Positions 16,001 to 22,701 of a stretch of DNA of 32,627 nt are shown in pieces (the stretch's first letter is position 1; each line of letters starts with the position of its first letter). The notes under the pieces were generated by a model, which was given only the letters and a program-made list of their open reading frames with translations, was not told where the DNA came from and made no database searches. Source of the stretch: a bacterium (GTDB taxonomy: Bacteria > UBP15 > UBA6099); contig JAKLIR010000002.1 of the NCBI GenBank assembly GCA_022709505.1, positions 1-32,627 of the forward strand, in the 5' to 3' direction. A program made the translations under genes and the position numbers.

Positions 16001-16749
16001 AGTCCATAGCCGACACCCGGCCTCTCGAAACCGACTCCGAACTCGACGACATTAACATAACGCTGCTCGCGAAACCGAAAAACCACATCGACACCGCCAT
16101 GTTCAACTTCCTTCGACAGCACAGACCGAACCCGTACTACGGCGACTCTCTCGTGCAGACCGCCACAACGAGGCTCGACTACAAGCTCGGCCCCGTGTGG
16201 ATAATCACTCCGAGCTTCATCAGCACCGAATCTGAAATATCCGAGAGCAGCCGCAGCACCAGCCGCGACGCCGGCATCCGCGCTTCCTACAGAAACGACG
16301 CAAAACGCGGATGGTCCGCCACCGCTGAGTTCAATCACAACAACCGCTCTTCATCCTCCGCAAACTCAGACGGCACATGGGAGGAAACACCCGGCTCACA
16401 AAATAAAACCGCTTTCACGACGAGCTTTATCCCAAGCGCGCGCATACAATGGAAAAACAGCCTTTCTATCGTGAACGATACGTCTTCAACCGTATCAAGC
16501 AAACTAACAAGCTTCGGCTCGACCCTCAACTTCGTGTACTCACCTTCAACCAAACTGAGCCTGCTTTTCAACAAGGAAAAATCGCAGTCCGGTTCTTCGG
16601 ACCGAACACGCTACCAGTTGAATTCCGAAACCCTTCTGGACCGTTATTTCTCCCTCGAATTCTCGCTCAAAAAGGAAAAACAAGGCGGCGAGTCCGCTCA
16701 ACAGTACGACGGCACTCTGCTGAACGTCGGCCTGAAGGCAGAATTCTGA
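13009..16749 (+). CDS. Giant outer-membrane protein with SprA-like repeats
   Basis: The protein has 1246 residues. Residues 20-48 form a signal peptide/anchor (FVSLTAFLIFFSAAAAYLFA). A low-complexity Pro/Ala/Glu/Lys stretch (about 75-230) would span the periplasm. Four related units follow: VLDYFLGQITF (about 405-415), DYTIDYPAGLISF (about 522-534), VDYTISEANNSIDF (about 601-614) and DYVLEYDAALEATVLKF (about 730-746), each followed by a short strand of the type I-x-V-x-Y-x-Y. The same DYxIDYxxGxIxF unit occurs in SprA-type and other very large outer-membrane proteins. The C-terminal half (about 770-1246) is rich in alternating strands and ends in Phe (KAEF), the classic barrel signature. It is probably an outer-membrane channel or translocon-like protein of unknown cargo. 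The ATG has no ribosome binding site but sits 9 bases after TAGAAT (12994-12999). Confidence 0.65.
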   Translation: MTYSIGLPRNKHARFTTRRTATLFVSLTAFLIFFSAAAAYLFATPAESQEITVNQSAGIEFEENDGFGYTLSPDDENYKPLPPAPAAPAKKGVPGKINPSDKTSTSYPRAMPEFPELFKEESPSAPAPKAATPVAKPKTVLKKADIKSSKKMYRYENGRPALPKTAATDEPRDETVEPEEATKAAPSPGKAETTPEEEAPGEQAEGVEEAASEPPPEPAFPPTSKHNRGQRKPAEPGKIRITGNLELGYQTASASGYEIGFLSQNGLLYFNDDFQQKTRLMVDGLFQNGLSVSGLFVENPFQDKQFNLNLSGPHGHANMGDVDAAFKAGQMTGFQKTIRGLDFAYNTGKLTFTGLLSRQKSETTHETFRGQNIRGPYVLRATSILRDSEVVTINGRQVPKNEYVLDYFLGQITFNSNIDPTSVVDITYESVLLVSINTGSLNGFSVNTDPKNRRYDIGAAYLEEGTSRATRETLFETSTDIDGLSAASGTAHNLGHIKLVKESEIVSRISGLQSELLSRDRDYTIDYPAGLISFLRTFSASDTIRVSFSYYNQNYLQWVSREELRGTARSSYILQKEKVYSGSEVVELYINDTYVRRLTRDVDYTISEANNSIDFLDSGVRPESTQARYVLISYEIVPANVPGSRDVKRKVTDFTARVTLGPATLRAEVSSTDSDITLKTVQILEERVATVGAATTDGVFPLQFEAIRGTEEVFFNDTISPLSRQLQGADYVLEYDAALEATVLKFKKTIPPGTTILANYKYSPAALYGVERSGSAVRALADVKLPRNGALQAEFMNKSLYFAPLTSYNDMETDRSMLQFNISPFRHATFSAGWLSQKYGTDFSNGIDMLTDEWNSRLEYDFGRGRSAAYSFAARSKYDSKDVRSTDQQQDTHRLDVHYTRGAKRRLSLDTHLETRNLSDKTEKTSDLQVLKTGFSLAYTTGPALTLKWNSDGNSVKSIAPASVGSSGDFTTRTISNVLELSWLPHPIWTVSAQYDTQSIADTRPLETDSELDDINITLLAKPKNHIDTAMFNFLRQHRPNPYYGDSLVQTATTRLDYKLGPVWIITPSFISTESEISESSRSTSRDAGIRASYRNDAKRGWSATAEFNHNNRSSSSANSDGTWEETPGSQNKTAFTTSFIPSARIQWKNSLSIVNDTSSTVSSKLTSFGSTLNFVYSPSTKLSLLFNKEKSQSGSSDRTRYQLNSETLLDRYFSLEFSLKKEKQGGESAQQYDGTLLNVGLKAEF

Positions 16750-16785
16750 AACGCGGAAGCATCGCCGCGAATCAAAGGAGGTTTT

Positions 16786-17862
16786 ATGTATTACAACCAT
16801 GACAGGAACTGGGGCTGCAGAATCTCCGACGAACATGTGTTCAGGGGCGTGAAAACCCTCATTCTCGAAAACGAGCTGCTCAGAGTTTCAATCCTGCTCG
16901 ACAAAGGAACGGACGTGTATGAATTCCTTTACAAACCGCTCGACATAGACTTCATGTGGCGGGCGCCTAACCCGCTGAGGGACCCGCGCGCCTTCGTTTC
17001 GACAGGCTCGCGCGCGGACGGTTTTTTCATGGACTACTACTTTGGAGGCTGGCAGGAAATATTCCCGAACGGCGGCGTGGCGCTCACCTACAAGGGCGCG
17101 GAACTCGGGCAGCACGGCGAAGTATCGATCATTCCGTGGTCCTGCCGCATTGTCGAAGACACCCCCGAACAGGTTTCCGCCGTGGTGTCCGTACGTACGT
17201 ATAGAACGCCTTTTTACATAGAGAAAAAACTCACGCTGAAGACCGGCGTGGCCGCGCTTTTCATGGATGAGAAAATAGTGAACGAAGGACGCGAGGAAAT
17301 GGACTACATGTGGGGGCACCATCCGGCGCTCGGGCACCCGTTCATAGACGCCACCTGCCGGCTCGATGTGCCGGCAAAGCGCGTGGAAGTTCACTCTCCA
17401 TTATTCTGCGACACAAGCCGCCTCACCCCCGGCGCCGTCTTCGACTCGTTCCCCATCATCAAGGACAAAGACGGCCGGGACTACGATCTCTCGGCAGTTC
17501 CGCCGCCCGACGTTAAGACAAGCGAAATGTGCTATCTTCTCGGACTCGACGACGGGTGGTACGCCGTAACCAACACCGGAAAAAAAGCCGGCTTCGGAAT
17601 GTGGTGGGACAAGGACATTTTCCCGGTCATCTGGCTATGGGAGGTTTTCACCGGCAACTTCGGCTATCCGTGGTACGGGCGCACGTACAACCTCGCTCTC
17701 GAACCGTGGTCGAGCCATCCGGGAGGCATGGCAAACGCTCTCGCACGCGGAACCACCCGGAAGATAGGCCCCGGCGAACAACTCGAAACCTCTCTCACCG
17801 CGGTGGCGTATCAGGGCTTGGATAAAGTCGGGAAAATTTATAAAGACGGCAAAGTCGAATAG
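16786..17862 (+). CDS. DUF4432/aldose-1-epimerase-like sugar-binding protein
   Basis: This 358-residue protein has a strong AAAGGAGG site at 16774-16781. The beta-rich sequence fits the galactose-mutarotase fold of the DUF4432 family: an N-terminal strand pattern (LENELLRVSILLDKGTDVYEF), an FGGWQEIFPNGG segment (about 86-97), YMWGHHPALG (about 173-182) with candidate catalytic histidines, and EPWSSHPGGM (about 306-315) near the end. There is no signal peptide, so it is probably cytoplasmic. Family members are thought to bind or epimerize sugars or sugar acids; the substrate here is unknown. It starts 36 bases after the giant outer-membrane gene and may share its transcript. It converges with the DUF4097 gene. 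Confidence 0.75.
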   Translation: MYYNHDRNWGCRISDEHVFRGVKTLILENELLRVSILLDKGTDVYEFLYKPLDIDFMWRAPNPLRDPRAFVSTGSRADGFFMDYYFGGWQEIFPNGGVALTYKGAELGQHGEVSIIPWSCRIVEDTPEQVSAVVSVRTYRTPFYIEKKLTLKTGVAALFMDEKIVNEGREEMDYMWGHHPALGHPFIDATCRLDVPAKRVEVHSPLFCDTSRLTPGAVFDSFPIIKDKDGRDYDLSAVPPPDVKTSEMCYLLGLDDGWYAVTNTGKKAGFGMWWDKDIFPVIWLWEVFTGNFGYPWYGRTYNLALEPWSSHPGGMANALARGTTRKIGPGEQLETSLTAVAYQGLDKVGKIYKDGKVE

Positions 17863-17915
17863 TTCTTTCGGTTTTCCAGTGAAAAAATGGTTTCGCCCGG
17901 CGGACGGCGGCGCGG

Positions 17916-18896
17916 TCAGTTCTTTTTTATAAGGACGTCGCCGCTGATGGTCTTTACTTGCAGGCTGTTGCCGCCCGCGCCGATCCGCGCTTCCATGCTC
18001 CTGTCCTGTTTGTTCATGGACTTCGACGGAAGCTCGCAGTTGATATCTCCGGAAATCGTTCCCACGGAAATGTCGAGATCGGATTTTTCCGGCAGAGCTA
18101 CGGACACATCCCCGGAAGTCGTCGAGATGCCGATCGCGTTTTTCGGGATCGACGCCGATGCATAACTAATATCTTCGCTGACTGTCTTCAGTTCGATCTC
18201 TCCGCCGCCGGTTTTTCCGGATTTCACATCGATGGAACCGCTCGTCGAAACGGCTTTGACCTTTCCGCCGCATTCCGCTATCTTGATGTCTCCGCTCGTC
18301 GTTTTCACATCTGTTCCACCCGAGACGTTTGACGCGGAAATATCTCCGCTTGTGCTGCGCGCCGTAGCTCCGCCGCGGCCCGCCCCGAATATCTCTATGT
18401 CTCCGCTTGTCGTTTCCGCCCGGACCGACTCCGAGCCTCGCCCTATTATCACATCTCCGCTAACCGTGCTCACCTTCGCCGTGCTACCCTTCGGCGCAAC
18501 TATTTCATAGTCTATCCAGCCGTTCGATTTCAGCCAGTTCTTCGGATATTCCGTTCTAACTTCCACTCCGGAACCATCGTTTTTCACTATCATCTTGTAT
18601 TTCGGAGCGTACCGTTCCGCGTCGGCCTGCGACTTTGCGCGCACGCATTTCTCGGCGGTCACCTTCACGCTTTTTATGTCTTCGAAAGTGATTTTTATTG
18701 ATCCCGCTATCTCTGAAACCTTAATGTTCACCGGTGCGGCGACCGGGATGTTCTTGACGATGATTTCCTTGTGTTCGGCTTTCATAACGCCGAACTTTCC
18801 AGCGATATCGACCGGGTTTATCTTGGTGGAGCAGCCGGACCCTCCGAACAGCGCGGCGGCGAGGATGATAATCAGAAAACAATTTACTTTCTTCAT
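17916..18896 (-). CDS. DUF4097 beta-solenoid lipoprotein
   Basis: The protein has 326 residues from the ATG at 18896, preceded by a GGAGGAG site; the longer frame to 18938 adds 14 residues without a ribosome binding site. The N-terminus (MKKVNCFLIIILAAALFGGSGC) is a lipoprotein-like signal peptide with a possible lipidated Cys22. From about residue 130 to the end there are nine near-regular repeats of ~20 residues, each built around the motif T-x-SGD-I/V (VSGDVII, TSGDIEIF, TSGDISAS, TSGDIKIA, TSGSIDVK, VSEDISYA, TSGDVSVA, ISGDINCE, ISGDVLIK). This is the DUF4097 adhesin-like right-handed beta solenoid. The cellular role is unknown. The protein probably sits in the periplasm or on the cell surface. 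It is monocistronic and converges with the epimerase-like gene. Confidence 0.85.
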   Translation of the reverse strand: MKKVNCFLIIILAAALFGGSGCSTKINPVDIAGKFGVMKAEHKEIIVKNIPVAAPVNIKVSEIAGSIKITFEDIKSVKVTAEKCVRAKSQADAERYAPKYKMIVKNDGSGVEVRTEYPKNWLKSNGWIDYEIVAPKGSTAKVSTVSGDVIIGRGSESVRAETTSGDIEIFGAGRGGATARSTSGDISASNVSGGTDVKTTSGDIKIAECGGKVKAVSTSGSIDVKSGKTGGGEIELKTVSEDISYASASIPKNAIGISTTSGDVSVALPEKSDLDISVGTISGDINCELPSKSMNKQDRSMEARIGAGGNSLQVKTISGDVLIKKN

Positions 18897-18974
18897 TGTC
18901 TCCTCCTGATTTATTTTCTCTTTGTCATCAATATGCACGCAAATGCATCGAAATACAAGTGATTCGATTCAACT

Positions 18975-19150
18975 CGAATCCGTCATTTGGATTCGGGAGC
19001 AATGATTCAGAACGGATGAAAAGCAAGGCGGAAGGAGTATTTTTAAAGTGAGCGTACCGAGATGTACGTGAACGAAAAAATGTGACGACAACGAAGCAGT
19101 TCGCCGCTATGAACATTGCACTGGATTCGGCGCACTATTGACGAATCCGG
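18975..19150 (-). repeat. Divergent copy of the three-hairpin dispersed repeat (opposite orientation)
   Basis: The 357-base gap 18897-19253 has no gene. Its centre holds a ~176-bp element with a hairpin at each end and one inside: CGAATCC(18975-18981)/GGATTCG(18989-18995), CGTAC(19053-19057)/GTACG(19064-19068), and GGATTCG(19123-19129)/CGAATCC(19142-19148). Compared with the reverse complement of the repeats at 25448 and 26852, it has the same length, the same hairpin order and shared islands (GGATGA near AAGGCG; AGCxTAC-6 nt-GTAxGTGA). It therefore looks like a diverged relative lying in the other direction. Confidence 0.6.
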
Positions 19151-19167
19151 GTCAAAATGAAGGATTC

Positions 19168-19196
19168 TTCACACATGCCGAACTAAGAGATATACT
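19168..19196 (+). promoter_or_regulatory. Sigma70-type promoter for the PfkB-family kinase gene
   Basis: TTCACA (19168-19173) and TATACT (19191-19196) lie 17 bases apart, each a five-of-six match to the sigma70 consensus. The expected start is near 19203, about 50 bases ahead of the gene. It lies immediately outside the dispersed repeat at 18975-19150. Confidence 0.55.
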
Positions 19197-19253
19197 ATAA
19201 ATTCCGCCGGCGGCCAGAGTCTGGGCGAAAAAACCGGCGAGGCATAGGGGTGA

Positions 19254-20405
19254 ATGGAGATGAGGGACGAGGAAAAGAGAATGGTCCGCGCGCTCAGGGC
19301 GGCGGTCGGCGCGCGCGGCGCCGGGAAAATCAAGGCCGTGGTGGGGCTCGATGGTTTCATAGACGAAATTGTGCACGTGGTCTCCGCGAGAAAGGACCAC
19401 GAGACGTATAAACGACTTGAAATGATGGGCGACTACGCCGACAGGATAAAGAGCTTCGCTGGAAAGAGCGGCAATATTGAATACGTGCCGCAGCGTGTGA
19501 AAATCGGAGGCAACGGCCCGATCATGGGAAACGCGATCGCCGCGCTCGGCGCCTCCACCACTTACATCGGCAACATCGGATGGCCGGAAGTCCACCCGGT
19601 TTTCAAAGTGATGGAGGAGACCGCCGAACTTATCACTCTCGCGGAACCTTGCCACACGGACGCCGTGGAATTTCTCGACGGGAAAATTATGATCGGGAAA
19701 ATGGCGCCCATATCTCAGGTCACTTGGGAGCGGCTGATGGAGGTCGTCGGGATGACTCGCCTGCAATCGCTCCTCGACAGCGCGGACCTTCTCGCTCTCG
19801 TGAACTGGACGATGATCACGTTCATGTCCGACATCTATGACCGCCTTCTCGCGGATGTTTGCCCGAAGTTTTCTCCCGGAAAAGAAAGATACGTGTTTTT
19901 CGATCTCGCCGACCCGCAGAAGAGGGAGACCGAAGACATAGCGCGGATGCTGTCTCTCGTCGGGCGGTTTTCGAAATATTACAAGGTGATCTTCGGGCTA
20001 AACGGCAGAGAGGCGCGGCAGATCGCCGACGTTCTCGGCGTGGGAGTTCCCGCCGACCTTCCGGATTCCGTCGAAAAGACGAGCGAAGCGATTTCCCGGT
20101 CGATGGGGATATATTCAGTGCTCGTTCATCCGGTCGAATTCGCGGTGACGACCATCGGCGGGAATACGTACAGGCAGGACGGCCCGCACACCAAGAAACC
20201 GGTGATCACAACCGGCGCGGGGGACCACTTCAACGCGGCGTTCTGCCTCGGACAGACGCTCGGAATGGATCCCCGGACGTCTCTTCTCATGGGGGTTTGC
20301 AATTCGGGTTATTACGTAATGTCGGGCCGCACGCCTTCGCTTGAGGACCTGATGGGGTTCATGGAAAACTGGCGCGACGATCCTTTCGGACTGATGTCGT
20401 TATGA
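19254..20405 (+). CDS. PfkB/ribokinase-family carbohydrate kinase
   Basis: This protein has 383 residues. The ribokinase-type N-terminal glycine motif appears as VKIGGNGPIMGNAIAALGA (about 82-100), and the C-terminal signature as TTGAGDHFNAAF (about 319-330), where Asp324 is the likely catalytic base. It should phosphorylate a small sugar or nucleoside in the cytoplasm using ATP. The sequence is divergent, with a longer N-terminus than ribokinase, and the substrate cannot be assigned. The ATG at 19254 is only three bases from an AGGGG ribosome binding site (19246-19250); the in-frame ATG at 19260 has better spacing and may be the true start. A promoter lies at 19168-19196 and a strong hairpin follows the gene at 20452. 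Confidence 0.8.
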   Translation: MEMRDEEKRMVRALRAAVGARGAGKIKAVVGLDGFIDEIVHVVSARKDHETYKRLEMMGDYADRIKSFAGKSGNIEYVPQRVKIGGNGPIMGNAIAALGASTTYIGNIGWPEVHPVFKVMEETAELITLAEPCHTDAVEFLDGKIMIGKMAPISQVTWERLMEVVGMTRLQSLLDSADLLALVNWTMITFMSDIYDRLLADVCPKFSPGKERYVFFDLADPQKRETEDIARMLSLVGRFSKYYKVIFGLNGREARQIADVLGVGVPADLPDSVEKTSEAISRSMGIYSVLVHPVEFAVTTIGGNTYRQDGPHTKKPVITTGAGDHFNAAFCLGQTLGMDPRTSLLMGVCNSGYYVMSGRTPSLEDLMGFMENWRDDPFGLMSL

Positions 20406-20451
20406 CACGTCGGCGGACGGGAAGGATTTTTAAAGGAACCGAGTAATCAGC

Positions 20452-20478
20452 CCCGATTTTTCCGGTGAAAAATACGGG
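20452..20478. repeat. Strong hairpin after the PfkB-family gene
   Basis: CCCG-ATTTTTC (20452-20462), loop CGGT, then GAAAAAT-A-CGGG (20467-20478) form an 11-bp stem with a single bulged A. The stem closely resembles the left-end hairpin of the ~173-bp repeats at 25448 and 26852 (GGATTTTTC-ACCR-GAAAAATCC). It may serve as a terminator-like structure between the kinase and the regulator gene, or be a solitary repeat end. No T-run follows it. Confidence 0.5.
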
Positions 20479-20517
20479 TTGAAAATAAACAAATCACTTC
20501 AGAGGGATTGAGAAGCC

Positions 20518-21064
20518 ATGCCTAACACAACCAAAGAGCAGGACTTCGCGGGAAAGATGAAACGTTTGCACGAAGGGAAAAATATCCATCGAAGCGCTCG
20601 CGGCGGCCACGGGATTTTCAGCGGATTATCTCGAAAAAGTGGAAAAGCGGGATGTCATGCCGCCGGTTTCCGCCATCATCCAGATTTCAAAGGCGCTCGT
20701 CGTTGACGCGGGAAAGTTTCTCTCAGCCGACGACACGAAGACGGGCCGTAAAAAGGCGGAAAGTTTTTCAAAAAGGAAAAATGCGTATTTCTACAAAACG
20801 CTTACGCCCGACGCCGAGCATAAGCACATGAAAGGATTCCATGTAACAATTCCGCCGGAATCCGACCATGAAGGCGTTGAGTATAAGCACGAGGGCGAGG
20901 AATTCATTTATGTTCTCGACGGCCGACTCGAAATCAAGGTCGGCCCGGACCTCAGAAGCCTGAAAAAAGGCGAAACGATTCATTTCGATGCGAATAAAAC
21001 CCACCGACTCCGAAACCCCGGCAAGAAAAAAACCGAGCTCATCGTTGTCGTGTACACACCCTGA
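20518..21064 (+). pseudogene. HTH-cupin transcriptional regulator, broken by a +1 frameshift
   Basis: Two frames together encode one protein. The first (from ATG 20518) reads as far as KMKRLHEGK. The second continues with ISIEALAAATGFSADYLEKVE, a textbook XRE helix-turn-helix, and ends in a cupin domain (about residues 105-181; KGFHVTIPP, HEGEEFIYVLDGRLE, HFDANKTHRLRN). The join is a run of five A at 20578-20582. Removing one A gives a continuous 181-residue reading frame with no other defect, so this is one recent single-base insertion or a sequencing error. Regulators of this type sense a small molecule with the cupin and bind DNA with the HTH. The gene ends 11 bases before the acyl-CoA dehydrogenase gene, its probable neighbour in an operon or its target. 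Either part alone would probably be non-functional. Confidence 0.85.
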
Positions 21065-21075
21065 CGGAGGCCTTC

Positions 21076-22212
21076 ATGTCGATACTTCTGACCGAAGAGC
21101 AGCACATGGTTCAGCTTATGGTCCGCGATTTCGCGCGGAACGAGATTGATCCGGTCGCCGCTCGAAACGACCGGGAGGAAAGATTCCCGGCCGACATCCT
21201 GAAAAAAATGGGCGGGCTCGGACTCATGGGGATGATGGTTCCGGAACAATACGGCGGCGCGGGGGCGAGCGCGGTCTCTTACATTCTCGCGGTGGAGGAA
21301 GTGGCGGTGGCGTGCGCCTCGACCGCCGTCACCATGTCGGTGAGCAACTTGTCCTGCGGGCCTCTGTTGCTTTTCGGCAACGAAGCGCAGAAGCGAAAAT
21401 ACCTGACGCCGCTCGCCTCCGGGAAATGGCTCGGCGCTTTCGCAATAACCGAACCCGAGACCGGCTCCGACGCGGCGAGCGTCTCGACAAAGGCGGTGCG
21501 CAAGGGAAACCATTATGTGATAAACGGCCGCAAAAACTTCATCACTAACGGCGCTTACGCCGATGTCTTCATAGTGATAGCAAAGACCGGAGACGAGCAG
21601 AGGGGCAGGGGGTTGAGCGCGTTCGTGGTTGAAAAAGGGACGCCCGGACTCGAAATAGGCAGGGAGGAAGACAAGATGGGGCTTCGCGCCTCGAACACGG
21701 TGGGGTTGCTGTTCGAGGATTGCCGCGTACCGGCTGAAAATCTCCTTTCCGAGGAGGGACAGGGGTTCCGCATCGCCATGGCGGCGCTCGACGGCGGCAG
21801 GATCGGCATCGCAGCGCAAGCCACCGGCATCGCTCGAGCCTGCCTCGAAGAAGCTGTGAAATACGCGACCGAGAGAAAACAGTTCGGAAAAACGCTCGCC
21901 AAACATCAGGCGGTGCAGTGGATGATCGCAAACTCCGCGCGAGACGTGGAGGCGGCGCGACTGCTGAACATGAGCGCCGCACTTTCAAAAGACCGCGGCG
22001 AACCGTTCTCCTACGAAGCCGCGATCGCCAAGCTGTTCGCCACCGAAGCGGCCAACCGTATCTCTTACGACGCGCTTCAGATTCACGGCGGCTACGGATA
22101 TACGAAGGAATATAAGATCGAAAGATTGTACCGCGACGCGCGTGTTACAACGATATATGAAGGAACTTCGGAAGTTCAGCGCATCGTGATCGCCAACCAT
22201 CTCCTGCGGTGA
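21076..22212 (+). CDS. Short-chain acyl-CoA dehydrogenase
   Basis: This 378-residue protein with a GGAGG site at 21066-21070 is a full-length acyl-CoA dehydrogenase. It carries AITEPETGSDAAS (about 122-134), the FAD/substrate-binding signature, NGRKNFITNG (about 151-160), and the C-terminal QIHGGYGYTKEYKIERLYRDAR segment. The catalytic base is Glu362 in IYEGTSEVQR, the position used by short-chain and butyryl-CoA dehydrogenases. It oxidizes an acyl-CoA to the trans-2-enoyl-CoA and passes electrons to electron transfer flavoprotein. No ETF, thiolase or enoyl-CoA hydratase gene is in the window, so chain length and pathway are open. It follows the frameshifted HTH-cupin gene and converges with the thioesterase gene, 21 bases away. 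Confidence 0.95.
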   Translation: MSILLTEEQHMVQLMVRDFARNEIDPVAARNDREERFPADILKKMGGLGLMGMMVPEQYGGAGASAVSYILAVEEVAVACASTAVTMSVSNLSCGPLLLFGNEAQKRKYLTPLASGKWLGAFAITEPETGSDAASVSTKAVRKGNHYVINGRKNFITNGAYADVFIVIAKTGDEQRGRGLSAFVVEKGTPGLEIGREEDKMGLRASNTVGLLFEDCRVPAENLLSEEGQGFRIAMAALDGGRIGIAAQATGIARACLEEAVKYATERKQFGKTLAKHQAVQWMIANSARDVEAARLLNMSAALSKDRGEPFSYEAAIAKLFATEAANRISYDALQIHGGYGYTKEYKIERLYRDARVTTIYEGTSEVQRIVIANHLLR

Positions 22213-22233
22213 GCAACGCCGCGCGCGCCGAAC

Positions 22234-22686
22234 TTACATAGTATGGGTGCGCGGCGCCTTCCGGCCTTCGATCTTTTCGATCTCCGAGATTATGTCCTCG
22301 GGGATATCGACTCTTTTCAGATTCCGGTAATCGTAATAAACGCCGATGCTCGCGCCCACCGCGGCGATCTCGCCCCGCGCGCGGCTGTACACCGCGTAAT
22401 CGATTTTCATCTCGCTCCCCTGAACGCTCAACGTCCGCGCGCCGACCGTTATGGTGTCGGGGAATGTCACCGGCCTTATGAACCGGCAGTCGGTCCATGC
22501 GAGGATCGGGCCGATGCCGGACTGTTCCATGTGCCGTCTCAACCCGATCATTTCCCCGTAGTGAACCCTCACGTTTTCGAAGTATTTGAAATACCTCGTG
22601 TTGTTCACATGCTGGAAGGCGTCCATGTCGCCCCATTCTATTTCTATATCTTTTTTAACTTTAAAATCGTCGATGGATACCATCAT
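22234..22686 (-). CDS. 4-hydroxybenzoyl-CoA thioesterase-fold (4HBT) acyl-CoA thioesterase
   Basis: This 150-residue hotdog-fold protein has the 4HBT signature WGDMDAFQHVNNTRYFKYFE (residues about 18-37), with the first Asp of GDMDAFQHVNN at the usual catalytic position. It hydrolyses acyl-CoA or aryl-CoA thioesters in the cytoplasm; the preferred substrate is unknown. An AAAGGAA site is six bases before the ATG. It begins 15 bases after the photolyase stop codon, so both are probably one transcript. The acyl-CoA dehydrogenase lies just beyond it on the opposite strand. The two could act in the same acyl-CoA metabolism, but that is only suggestive. Confidence 0.9.
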   Translation of the reverse strand: MMVSIDDFKVKKDIEIEWGDMDAFQHVNNTRYFKYFENVRVHYGEMIGLRRHMEQSGIGPILAWTDCRFIRPVTFPDTITVGARTLSVQGSEMKIDYAVYSRARGEIAAVGASIGVYYDYRNLKRVDIPEDIISEIEKIEGRKAPRTHTM

Positions 22687-22701
22687 GCTACGTTCCTTTC
22701 G

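Noticed and set aside
18961-18997. A tRNA T-arm-like TTCGATTC/CGAATCC pattern
   Set aside because: No acceptor stem, D-arm or anticodon arm can be placed around it; it belongs to the repeat's end hairpin.
20518-20706. A separate 62-residue protein before the cupin
   Set aside because: After LHEGK its translation is nonsense-like, while the other frame gives a good HTH; one gene with a frameshift explains both pieces.
20980-21906. A 308-codon open frame on the minus strand
   Set aside because: Antisense to the well-conserved acyl-CoA dehydrogenase; no family resemblance.
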